A stretch of 64,000 bases of DNA from Hymenobacter metallicola (GTDB taxonomy: Bacteria > Bacteroidota > Bacteroidia > Cytophagales > Hymenobacteraceae): contig NZ_SRMB01000005.1 of assembly GCF_004745645.1 (NCBI RefSeq), forward strand, positions 186,001 through 250,000, in the 5' to 3' direction. Below, piece after piece: positions 8,176 to 16,120 of the stretch. The notes beneath the pieces are model-generated. The model searched no databases, was not told where the DNA came from, and saw nothing but the letters and a program-made list of their open reading frames with translations. Within the stretch, counting starts at the first letter, position 1. Each line of letters starts with the position of its first letter. The translations under genes and the position numbers were made by a program.

Positions 8176-8206
8176 TTTGCTTCGTTCGAGGTGCTGCCGA
8201 CTTTTG
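8176..8206 (+). promoter_or_regulatory. Probable lon promoter (TTTG-N19-GACTTTTG)
   Basis: TTTG at 8176-8179, 19 bases, then GACTTTTG at 8199-8206, one mismatch from TAnnTTTG. Transcription would start near 8213, about 36 bases before the ATG at 8249, and would exclude the longer upstream start of the open frame. Confidence 0.5.
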
Positions 8207-8248
8207 CTGTCATTCTGGCACCGCCTACCTATCCCCGCTACACATCCT

Positions 8249-10750
8249 ATGAGTTCATACGACCCGCGCAAACCCAAGACGACTGCCCTGCTGATGAGTG
8301 AAGATCCTGCCGAAATGGTGTCCATTGTGGCCGCCGACCCGGACCAGCCCTTGTCGGAGCAAGAGTCGCCGGAGGTACTGCCGCTGCTGCCCGTGCGCAA
8401 TACGGTGCTATTTCCTGGCGTCGTGCTGCCCGTTACGGTTACCCGTAAAAAAAGCATCCGGCTGGTGCGTAAGGCTTACCGCGGCAATAAGATTGTGGGC
8501 GTGGTAGCCCAGAAAAACACGCAGAGCGACGACCCCGCCCTGGCCGACCTGTTTGAAGTGGGCACCATGGCGCGCATTCTGAAGCTGCTGGTGCTGCCCG
8601 ACGGCAACACAACTATCATCATTCAGGGCCAGAGCCGCTTCCGTATCGAGGAGCAGCTCCAGGATACGCCCTACCTCACGGCCCGGGTAAGCTACTCGCC
8701 CGAGACGTTTCCCAACAAGAACTCCAAGGAAGTAAAAGGCCTGGTGTCGTCGCTGAAAGATGCGGCGGCCAAGATGCTCAAGCTCAACCCCGAAATTCCC
8801 CAGGAGGCCCAGGTGGCGCTGGACAATATCGAGTCACCGGCTTTTTTGACCCACTTTCTCTCGTCCAACATCAACGTGGAAGTGGGCCTCAAGCAGAAGC
8901 TGCTCGAAATCAACGACGGCGTGGAGCGCGGCACCATGCTGCTGGAGATGATGATGAAGGAGATTCAGCTCCTGGAAATCAAGCACGAAATCCAGACCAA
9001 GGTCCACACCGATATCGACCAGCAGCAGCGCGACTATTTCCTGCGCCAGCAGATCAAAGTGCTGCAGGATGAGCTCGGTTTCGATGGCCCCGACCAGGAA
9101 ATCGACAAGCTGCGGCAGCGGGCCAAGGATAAGAAGTGGCCCGAAGCCGTGGCCAAGCACTTCCACAAGGAGCTCGAAAAGCTGGCCCGCGTGAACCCGC
9201 AAGCCGCTGAATTTCCCATCAGCGTCAACTACGTGGAGTTTCTGCTCGACCTGCCCTGGGCCGAGTACACGAAAGACAACTTCAACCTGAAGCGCACCAA
9301 GAAAATCCTCGACCAGGACCACTACGGCCTGGAAAAGGTGAAGGAGCGCATCATCGAGTACCTGGCCGTGCTTAAGCTCAAGCAGGACATGAAGGCCCCC
9401 ATTCTGTGCCTCTACGGCCCGCCCGGTGTGGGCAAAACCTCGTTGGGCCGCTCCATTGCCAAGTCGCTCGGCCGCAAGTACGTGCGCATGAGCCTGGGCG
9501 GCGTGCGCGACGAGGCCGAAATCCGCGGGCACCGCAAAACCTACGTGGGTGCCATGCCCGGCCGGATTATTTCCCAGATCAAGAAAGCCGGGGCTTCCAA
9601 CCCGGTAATTGTACTCGACGAAATCGACAAGATTGCCTCCGACTTCCGTGGCGACCCGTCGTCGGCCCTGCTGGAAGTACTGGACCCCGAGCAGAACTCG
9701 ACCTTCACCGACAACTATCTGGAAGTGGAGTATGACCTGTCGAAGGTACTCTTCATTGCCACGGCCAACTCTCTGGACACCATTCAGCCCGCCCTGCGCG
9801 ACCGAATGGAAATTATTGACCTGACGGGCTACACCCTGGAAGAAAAAACCCAGATTGCTAAAAAGCACCTCTGGCCCAAGCAGCTCACCGAGCACGGCCT
9901 GAGCCAAAAGGATGTAACCATCACCACGCCCGCTTTGCAGCGCGTCATCGATGATTACACCCGCGAGTCGGGCGTGCGGAGCCTGGAGCGCAAGCTGGGG
10001 GCCGTGGCCCGCAACATTGCCAAGAACAAGGCTATGAAGGAGGCCTTTCCCGATACGCTGGAGCCCAAGGACGTGAGCCGCATCCTCGGGGCTGCCATCT
10101 TCGACCGGGATTTGTACCAGGACAATGAAACGGCTGGTGTGGTCACGGGCCTGGCCTGGACCAGCGTAGGCGGCGACATTCTCTTTATCGAGAGCCTGCT
10201 GAGCCGGGGTCGGGGCAAGCTCACCTTGTCGGGCCAGCTCGGCGACGTGATGAAGGAATCGGCTATTACGGCCCTTTCATACCTGCGCAGCCGGGCCGAG
10301 GAGCTGGACATCGACTACCGCGTCTTCGATCAATACGACTTGCACATTCACTTCCCCGAGGGTGCCGTGCCCAAAGATGGCCCCAGCGCCGGTATTGCCA
10401 TCTTCACCAGCATTGCTTCGGTGTTTACGCAGCGCAAAATCCGCAGCCATTTGGCCATGACCGGCGAAATTACCCTGCGCGGCAAGGTGCTGCCGGTGGG
10501 TGGTATCAAGGAGAAGATTCTGGCCGCCAAGCGCGCCGGGGTTAAGGATGTAATCCTGTGCGAGAAGAACCGTAAAGACATCAACGAAATACCCGCCGAC
10601 TACCTCAAGGACCTGACCGTGCACTACGCCGACCGGGTGGATGACGTGCTCAAAGTGGCCTTGCTCGACGAGAAGGTGGCGCACCCTATCAAGCTCGTTG
10701 TGCGCGATGAGCCCGCCTTGGCACCAACCTCGAGCGTGGAAGTAGCCTAG
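8249..10750 (+). CDS. lon: ATP-dependent protease Lon
   Basis: 833 aa from the ATG at 8249; the frame is open from 8177, but the extra 24 residues are arginine/proline-rich and precede the likely transcription start. Cytoplasmic AAA+ serine protease degrading damaged and regulatory proteins. N-terminal substrate domain (about 45-245: LPLLPVRNTVLFPGVVLP), Walker A GPPGVGKT (about 391-398), Walker B VIVLDEIDK, and the protease domain with PKDGPSAG (catalytic Ser about 712) and GGIKEK (Lys about 754). Length is normal for the LonA type. A strong terminator follows and porQ is next. Confidence 0.97.
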   Translation: MSSYDPRKPKTTALLMSEDPAEMVSIVAADPDQPLSEQESPEVLPLLPVRNTVLFPGVVLPVTVTRKKSIRLVRKAYRGNKIVGVVAQKNTQSDDPALADLFEVGTMARILKLLVLPDGNTTIIIQGQSRFRIEEQLQDTPYLTARVSYSPETFPNKNSKEVKGLVSSLKDAAAKMLKLNPEIPQEAQVALDNIESPAFLTHFLSSNINVEVGLKQKLLEINDGVERGTMLLEMMMKEIQLLEIKHEIQTKVHTDIDQQQRDYFLRQQIKVLQDELGFDGPDQEIDKLRQRAKDKKWPEAVAKHFHKELEKLARVNPQAAEFPISVNYVEFLLDLPWAEYTKDNFNLKRTKKILDQDHYGLEKVKERIIEYLAVLKLKQDMKAPILCLYGPPGVGKTSLGRSIAKSLGRKYVRMSLGGVRDEAEIRGHRKTYVGAMPGRIISQIKKAGASNPVIVLDEIDKIASDFRGDPSSALLEVLDPEQNSTFTDNYLEVEYDLSKVLFIATANSLDTIQPALRDRMEIIDLTGYTLEEKTQIAKKHLWPKQLTEHGLSQKDVTITTPALQRVIDDYTRESGVRSLERKLGAVARNIAKNKAMKEAFPDTLEPKDVSRILGAAIFDRDLYQDNETAGVVTGLAWTSVGGDILFIESLLSRGRGKLTLSGQLGDVMKESAITALSYLRSRAEELDIDYRVFDQYDLHIHFPEGAVPKDGPSAGIAIFTSIASVFTQRKIRSHLAMTGEITLRGKVLPVGGIKEKILAAKRAGVKDVILCEKNRKDINEIPADYLKDLTVHYADRVDDVLKVALLDEKVAHPIKLVVRDEPALAPTSSVEVA

Positions 10751-10775
10751 GCGAGGTAAGTGCCCGCTGCTAAAG

Positions 10776-10813
10776 AAACCTTCCGGGCCACGTGGTCCGG
10801 AAGGTTTTCTTTT
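10776..10813 (+). terminator. Terminator after lon
   Basis: 11-bp stem AAACCTTCCGG (10776-10786) with CCGGAAGGTTT (10797-10807), followed by a T-rich tract, 25 bases after the lon stop. Confidence 0.85.
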
Positions 10814-10901
10814 GGCTGAAGCCATCTAACTCCTGCCTTTCACCGCTACAATAAAAGGCTGTGGTTTACGTCTTAGCTCCGAAACCCTGTATCTTAGAAC
10901 A

Positions 10902-11966
10902 ATGATTCGACTGCTACACCGCTCGGCTTTAGTCAGCTTTACTTTGTTGGGAGCCGGTTGGCTAGTGGCCCGGCCGGCCGCCGCCCAGATTGGCGGTCAG
11001 CAAGCCTTTTCTTTTCTCAACCTGCCCCCCAGTGCCAAGCTGGCGGGCTTGGGCGGCGTCAACGTATCCTCGCGCGACGCCGACGGGACTATGCTCTACG
11101 GCAACCCGGCTCTGCTCAACAAGGAAATGGATGGACGCCTGGCCCTGGGCTACGTCGATTTTCTGGCCGACATCAAGCAAAGTACCGCTACCTACGTGTT
11201 TAATACCGAGCGGGCCGGCCGCTTCGGCATCGGACTCACTTACCTGGATTACGGTCAGTTTGAGCAGTTCGACGCGGCGGGCAACAGTCAGGGGCAGTTT
11301 TCGGTCAGTGAATACGCCCTGGGTGTTTCCAATGCGTATACCAGCGGCAATTTTACCCTGGCCGGTACGCTGAAGCTGGCCGTGTCGGGCATAGCGGGCA
11401 ACCATTCCGTCGCAACGCTGGCCGACGTGGGAGCCCTGTTTAAGCACCCCAGCCAGAATTTCAACGTGGGTCTGGTAGTGCGCAACGCCGGTATTCAGCT
11501 CAAACCCTACGCCGGCTCCGACCGGGAACCCATGCCGCTCGACGTGCAGATTGGTACCTCGTTTAAGCCGGAACATATGCCGCTGCGCATCTCGATTTCG
11601 GCCCACCACCTGCAGCAGCTCGACATCGTCTACCTCGACCCCAATCAGCGCGGGCAGCTCGACGAGTTCAACAACGAAGTCAAGCCCAAGAAAAGCCTGG
11701 GCGACAAGATAGCCCGACACTTTGTGGTAGGCGGAGAATTGATTCTGGGAAAGAACCTGAACGTGCGCCTGGGCTATAACCACTTGCAGCGCCGGGAGCT
11801 GCGCCTCGACAACACGGCCGGTGGCGCGGGCATCAGCTTTGGCTTTATGCTGCGCATCAGCCAGTTTCAGCTCGACTACACCCGGGCTGGCTACCATGCC
11901 TCAGGAGCGGCTAATTACTTCACCGTCGCTCGCAACATCGACACCCTGTTCAAGAAAAGCGAGTAG
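10902..11966 (+). CDS. porQ: Type IX secretion system protein PorQ
   Basis: 354 aa. A signal peptide ending in PAAAQ precedes IGGQQAFSFLNLPPSAKLAG and LGGVNVSSRDAD, then YGNPALLN, the standard start of PorQ. The rest is outer-membrane beta-barrel of the PorV/FadL type, with repeated aromatic-glycine strands. PorQ acts with the PorU-PorV-PorZ attachment complex in handling A-LPS for type IX cargo. A weak -7-like box TATCTTAG (10890-10897) ends 4 bases before the ATG. The operon has lon upstream, behind a terminator, and hslU downstream; neither is a usual secretion partner. Confidence 0.88.
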   Translation: MIRLLHRSALVSFTLLGAGWLVARPAAAQIGGQQAFSFLNLPPSAKLAGLGGVNVSSRDADGTMLYGNPALLNKEMDGRLALGYVDFLADIKQSTATYVFNTERAGRFGIGLTYLDYGQFEQFDAAGNSQGQFSVSEYALGVSNAYTSGNFTLAGTLKLAVSGIAGNHSVATLADVGALFKHPSQNFNVGLVVRNAGIQLKPYAGSDREPMPLDVQIGTSFKPEHMPLRISISAHHLQQLDIVYLDPNQRGQLDEFNNEVKPKKSLGDKIARHFVVGGELILGKNLNVRLGYNHLQRRELRLDNTAGGAGISFGFMLRISQFQLDYTRAGYHASGAANYFTVARNIDTLFKKSE

Positions 11967-11998
11967 GAAGAATGCCGGATTTTTGGCACACAGCACCT

Positions 11999-12030
11999 TT
12001 TGTTTTCTCTATTCCTCTCCTATAACCTTG
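11999..12030 (+). promoter_or_regulatory. Probable hslU promoter (TTTG-N20-TAACCTTG)
   Basis: TTTG at 11999-12002, 20 bases, then TAACCTTG at 12023-12030, one mismatch from TAnnTTTG. It lies before the porQ terminator, so that hairpin would sit inside the hslU leader if this promoter is used. Confidence 0.45.
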
Positions 12031-12062
12031 CCCGCCCGGGGCTGTTTGCTACCAACCTTCTG

Positions 12063-12097
12063 CCGCAGTTCCTGGTAATGGGAACTGCGGTCCTTTT
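12063..12097 (+). terminator. Terminator after porQ / hairpin in the hslU leader
   Basis: Perfect 10-bp stem CCGCAGTTCC (12063-12072) with GGAACTGCGG (12081-12090), then TCCTTTTA. It ends 25 bases before the hslU ATG. It can end porQ transcripts, or attenuate hslU if transcription starts upstream of it. Confidence 0.7.
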
Positions 12098-12121
12098 ACC
12101 ATCCCGCACCTCTCTCCACCT

Positions 12122-13534
12122 ATGCTAGATTCCGCCACGTTTCTCACCCCGGCCCAGATTGTTGCCGAACTCGACAAGTACATCATCGGTCAGCACGACG
12201 CCAAGCGCCACGTCGCTATTGCGCTACGCAACCGCTGGCGCCGCTTACACGCTCCCCTCGACATGCAGCGGGAAATCGTGCCCAATAATATTCTGATGAT
12301 TGGCTCTACCGGCGTAGGCAAAACCGAAATTGCCCGGCGCCTGGCTAGCATTGCTGATGCTCCTTTCACCAAAGTCGAAGCCTCCAAGTTTACGGAAGTC
12401 GGCTACGTGGGCCGCGATGTGGAAAGCATGGTGCGCGACTTGGTCGAGCAGTCGGTGAACATGGTGAAGCAGCGCCGCAAGGAAGAAGTGAAAAGCCGCG
12501 CCGCCCAGACAGTGGAAGACATCATCCTCGACGCCCTGATTCCGCCCGTTACGGGAGGCGGCAGCCTGAGCACGCCCAAACCGGCCCTGGGCTTTGGCAA
12601 TGAAGGGGGTATGCCTGAGTCGGACTATGAGCTAAACGAGCGGACCCGGGAGAAATTTCGCCTTAAGATTCGCAACGGGGAGCTTGAGGATCGTAAGATT
12701 GACATTCAAGTGCAGCAGAGCAACACCCCCGGTATCGGCGTAGTCGGTGGCCCGGCTGGCCTGGATGAGGCCTCACTTTCGGGCCTGCAGGATATGCTGG
12801 GTAGCATGATACCCAAGAAGACCCGTAAGCGGAAAGTTACCATTGCTGAGGCCCGCAAGATTCTACTGGACGAGGAGGCCGCCAAGCTCATCGATATGGA
12901 TGAGGTAAAAGACGAAGCTATCCGCCAGGCCGAGAATGCGGGTATCATCTTTATCGATGAAATCGACAAAGTAGCCAGCCGGGCAGGCAAGGGTGGGGGA
13001 GGCCCCGATGTAAGCCGCGAAGGAGTGCAGCGCGACTTGCTGCCTATTGTGGAGGGCAGTGCCGTGAGCACCAAATACGGTATTATCCACACCGACCATA
13101 TTCTCTTTATTGCCGCGGGTGCCTTCCATGTAGCCAAGCCCAGCGACCTTATTCCGGAGCTGCAAGGGCGTTTCCCCATCCGCGTGGAACTGCAAAGCCT
13201 GACCAAGGACGATTTTTTCCGCATCCTGAAAGACCCAAAGAATGCCCTGACCAAGCAGTATGAGGCCCTGCTCAAAGCGGAAGAAGTAGAGCTGTCGTTC
13301 GATGATGCGGCCCTAGAGCGGTTGGCTGAAATTGCCTTCGAGGTAAACTCTGAGGTCGAGAATATTGGCGCCCGTCGCCTACACACGGTCATGAGCCGCC
13401 TGCTCAACGACATCCTCTTCGACGTGCCCGACGTTATTGGCGCCCACGCCCGCATCCAGGTCACCCGCGAATTGGTGGAAGAGCGCCTGCGGGATATGGT
13501 CCGCAACCGCGACCTGAGCCAATATATTCTGTAA
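12122..13534 (+). CDS. hslU: HslU, ATPase subunit of the HslUV protease
   Basis: 470 aa AAA+ unfoldase that feeds proteins to the HslV peptidase. Walker A GSTGVGKT is at residues 61-68; an inserted I-domain occupies about 110-240; Walker B IIFIDEIDK lies near 275-283; sensor II arginine NIGARRLHTV is near 415. The extreme C-terminus, RDLSQYIL, fits the conserved tail that inserts into HslV. hslV is not adjacent here, which is not unusual in this phylum. A terminator closes the gene. Confidence 0.96.
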   Translation: MLDSATFLTPAQIVAELDKYIIGQHDAKRHVAIALRNRWRRLHAPLDMQREIVPNNILMIGSTGVGKTEIARRLASIADAPFTKVEASKFTEVGYVGRDVESMVRDLVEQSVNMVKQRRKEEVKSRAAQTVEDIILDALIPPVTGGGSLSTPKPALGFGNEGGMPESDYELNERTREKFRLKIRNGELEDRKIDIQVQQSNTPGIGVVGGPAGLDEASLSGLQDMLGSMIPKKTRKRKVTIAEARKILLDEEAAKLIDMDEVKDEAIRQAENAGIIFIDEIDKVASRAGKGGGGPDVSREGVQRDLLPIVEGSAVSTKYGIIHTDHILFIAAGAFHVAKPSDLIPELQGRFPIRVELQSLTKDDFFRILKDPKNALTKQYEALLKAEEVELSFDDAALERLAEIAFEVNSEVENIGARRLHTVMSRLLNDILFDVPDVIGAHARIQVTRELVEERLRDMVRNRDLSQYIL

Positions 13535-13595
13535 ACGGTCGGCTCGAAAATAGCCGGTCGGGGCCAACGGGTGGCCTGGCCCCTACGTAACGCAT

Positions 13596-13644
13596 GAAGG
13601 AGGCTGTTTACTCAGGTAGTAAGCAGCCTCCTTCACTGTTTTAT
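13596..13644 (+). terminator. Terminator after hslU
   Basis: Long stem GAAGGAGGCTG with TTTACT closing on AGTA-AGCAGCCTCCTTC (13618-13634), then a T-rich stretch, about 60 bases after the stop. Confidence 0.8.
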
Positions 13645-13654
13645 TCTCTTTCTC

Positions 13655-14383
13655 ATGCATTACTACATCATCACCGGCGCTAGTCGTGGACTGGGCAAGG
13701 CGTTGGCCGAAACCATCCTGCATCAGCCCGGTACCAGCGTTATTGGGGTTTCCCGCCACGCTGCCATCGAGCATGAGCGCTACATACACCAGCCGCTCGA
13801 CTTATCCGATATTGCCGCTGTCGAAAATAACCTGCATAAGGTGTTCCCGCTTTTGGCCGACGCTACTAGTATCACACTCATCAATAATGCGGCTGTAGTC
13901 GGTGAAATCGGGTATGTGGGAGAGCAGGCCAATGAGCATTACAACTTTGTGTTCGACGTAAACGTCATTGCCCCGGCCATGCTGATGAACACCTTTCTAA
14001 GCGCTTATTCTGGCCTGAGTGTGCCGCGTACCATTCTCAATATCAGCAGCGGGGCCGCGCAGCGCCCCGTTGACGGCTGGGCTGCTTACTGCGCCTCCAA
14101 AGCTGCTTTGGAGGCCCTCACGACCACTGCTCAAAAGGAGCAGAACATCCGTGGTACCGGGGTCCGGATTCGGAGCTTGTCCCCCGGCGTTATCGATACC
14201 GCTATGCAAGAGCACATCCGGGCTGCCGATCCGGGTAGCTTCAGCGAGGCAGACCGCTTCAGCGACTATCACAGCCAAGGCAAGTTAGCCTCCCCGGACG
14301 AGGTAGCGACCAGAATTGTGCAGTGGCTGCAAGGAAACCGAAGCCAGGACGAGCCAGTGGTATTACGCTTAGCCGACCTATAA
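13655..14383 (+). CDS. Short-chain dehydrogenase/reductase, benzil/sepiapterin reductase-like
   Basis: 242 aa, a classical SDR length. The cofactor motif TGASRGLG is at residues 7-14, NNAA at 77-80, the catalytic Ser near 132, and Tyr145 and Lys149 in YCASK. The N-terminus MHYYIITGASRGLGKAL resembles the YueD/benzil reductase and sepiapterin reductase group, which uses NADPH to reduce dicarbonyls. The substrate here is unknown. It stands alone between two terminators, so it is probably its own transcript. Confidence 0.85.
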   Translation: MHYYIITGASRGLGKALAETILHQPGTSVIGVSRHAAIEHERYIHQPLDLSDIAAVENNLHKVFPLLADATSITLINNAAVVGEIGYVGEQANEHYNFVFDVNVIAPAMLMNTFLSAYSGLSVPRTILNISSGAAQRPVDGWAAYCASKAALEALTTTAQKEQNIRGTGVRIRSLSPGVIDTAMQEHIRAADPGSFSEADRFSDYHSQGKLASPDEVATRIVQWLQGNRSQDEPVVLRLADL

Positions 14384-14400
14384 CCAAATTTCAAAGCCAT

Positions 14401-14437
14401 AAAAAAAGCCCTCACTACGCGTAGTGAGGGCTTTTTT
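14401..14437. terminator. Bidirectional terminator
   Basis: Perfect palindrome: A7, GCCCTCACTAC, GC, GTAGTGAGGGC, T6. It serves the SDR gene on the plus strand and the SusD-like gene on the minus strand. Confidence 0.9.
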
Positions 14438-14454
14438 GTGGGAAACCTAGCTAA

Positions 14455-16101
14455 TTAATACCCGGGGTTCGGAGTAATGTTAGGGTTGGTCGTCAGTTCG
14501 CTGGCTGGAATAGGCCACAAGAACAGCGGGCTAGAATATGGAACCGCTGCAATGGCCGGAGCCGGAGCTGCAGTAGCAGAACCACAGGCGTAGAAGTCAT
14601 ACTTCGTAAGCTGACCACCGTTCCCGTCGATCTTAGCGGGAATACCGCCACCGGGTACGGGGCTGAAGGTTTTCTCGCCCGACAAGCGGTGAATGTCGTC
14701 CCAACGGAAGCCTTCTCCTACGAACTCGATACGACGCTCGTTCAGGATAGCCTGCGTGAGAGCTGTGCCAGTCAGGGAGCCCGGAGCGTAGCGGTCGGCG
14801 GCCGCAACGGCGCGGTTACGCACGCTGTTTAAGTGGGTCAGGGCCAGTGCTTCGTTGGTCGTGCCACCGAGGCGCGAAAGAGCTTCCGCCTGGTTCAACA
14901 GAACTTCTGCGTAGCGAATGAGCGGAGCAAAGTCGCTGCTGGTCGTGGCATCCGTATACTTTCTGATTACGTAAGCAGCAACCCGCAGACCACGGTCCTG
15001 CTGCATCAACTCCGTCCGACGAGTATCGGCGCAGGTGAAGAAGGGAGCGTTGTACAGAATCGGGCTCACAGCCAACAGAGCGCGGCCATTGATACCACCG
15101 TTTGCAATGGTAGCCGATGAGCCATATACGTTCGCCAAGGCGCCGTTTACACCAGCATTGTCATCAGAGCTGTTCTCAATGGAGAAGATGTTCTCTGCCG
15201 TTACGACAATTCCACCTGGGAAAGCGGCCCGGGGCGTAGCCGCCAGGGCATAACGGAAGCCGTTTGTGCCGGCAATCAGCTTATCGCCTTCGGCTACTGC
15301 TTTAGCCCACTCGCCCTGGTGCAGGTACAAGCGCTGCTTCAACGCAATAGCCGCACCCTTCGTGGCCCGAGCTACGCGCAGGCTACCGGCCCGAGTCCCC
15401 AGCAGATTGGTTTCCGCATAGTCCAGGTCAGCCAGCATCTTGGTGTAGTCCTCAGCTACAGTACCACGGCCCTGTGCTTTGGCTAGTTCTAGACCGGCAA
15501 CGGTGTTAACTGGAATATCCCGGTAGGGAACCCCTGCCTGACTGCCCTTACCATCAGAGTAAGGACGGGAGAAGTGAATCACGAGTTCGTGATGCGACAA
15601 GGCCCGCAGGAAGCGCATCTCACCTTCGTAGTCGGCGGCCTGCTGAGCGCTGATAAGGCCGCTGGCTGCTGCCTTGCGAACCCCGTCGATAGCAACGTTG
15701 GCTTGGTTGATGACCGAATATAGGTTCGACCACATGTTTACCACGTTCGGGCTGGACGGGTTGATCGTGTTAGCGAAAACAAGACCAAAGAAGCCGGCCA
15801 TATCCGAAATGTCTTCGCCACGGGCATCATCCAAAGCGTTAGCAGCACCTCCGAAAGGATACCCCCGAACTGCCAGACCAAGACCGTTCAATGGATCATA
15901 GTAACCCGACTGAGCGGCGTTATACACACCGGTTACGGCCAGGGCTATGCGGGCAGGATCTGTGAAGGCATCTCCTTCAGTCAAGGCCGTCTGAGGCAAC
16001 AGGTCCGTTACTTCTTTATCGCAAGCACTCAGCCCTAAAGTTGCCGTAAGAGCTAAAGCCGCGAAACGTGCTTTGGGGAAAGAATTGATGAAATTTTTCA
16101 T
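14455..16101 (-). CDS. RagB/SusD family nutrient-uptake outer membrane lipoprotein
   Basis: 548 aa. The signal peptide ends in a lipobox LSAC with the lipidated Cys at 27. Typical SusD helices follow (VTGVYNAAQSGYYDPLNGLG; NLYSVINQANVAIDG; MRFLRALSHHELV), and the C-terminal half has YAEVLLNQAEALSRLGG and NERRIEFVGEGFRWDDIHRL, signature segments of RagB/SusD. It caps the SusC channel at the cell surface and binds substrate. It lies 19 bases downstream of its susC partner on the same strand and is closed by a bidirectional terminator. The substrate is unknown: no linked enzyme is present. Confidence 0.93.
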   Translation of the reverse strand: MKNFINSFPKARFAALALTATLGLSACDKEVTDLLPQTALTEGDAFTDPARIALAVTGVYNAAQSGYYDPLNGLGLAVRGYPFGGAANALDDARGEDISDMAGFFGLVFANTINPSSPNVVNMWSNLYSVINQANVAIDGVRKAAASGLISAQQAADYEGEMRFLRALSHHELVIHFSRPYSDGKGSQAGVPYRDIPVNTVAGLELAKAQGRGTVAEDYTKMLADLDYAETNLLGTRAGSLRVARATKGAAIALKQRLYLHQGEWAKAVAEGDKLIAGTNGFRYALAATPRAAFPGGIVVTAENIFSIENSSDDNAGVNGALANVYGSSATIANGGINGRALLAVSPILYNAPFFTCADTRRTELMQQDRGLRVAAYVIRKYTDATTSSDFAPLIRYAEVLLNQAEALSRLGGTTNEALALTHLNSVRNRAVAAADRYAPGSLTGTALTQAILNERRIEFVGEGFRWDDIHRLSGEKTFSPVPGGGIPAKIDGNGGQLTKYDFYACGSATAAPAPAIAAVPYSSPLFLWPIPASELTTNPNITPNPGY

Positions 16102-16120
16102 ATGATTTCAGTAGCAAAGT

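Noticed and set aside
8834..9907. 357-codon minus-strand frame opposite lon
   Set aside because: Antisense shadow of a highly conserved gene.
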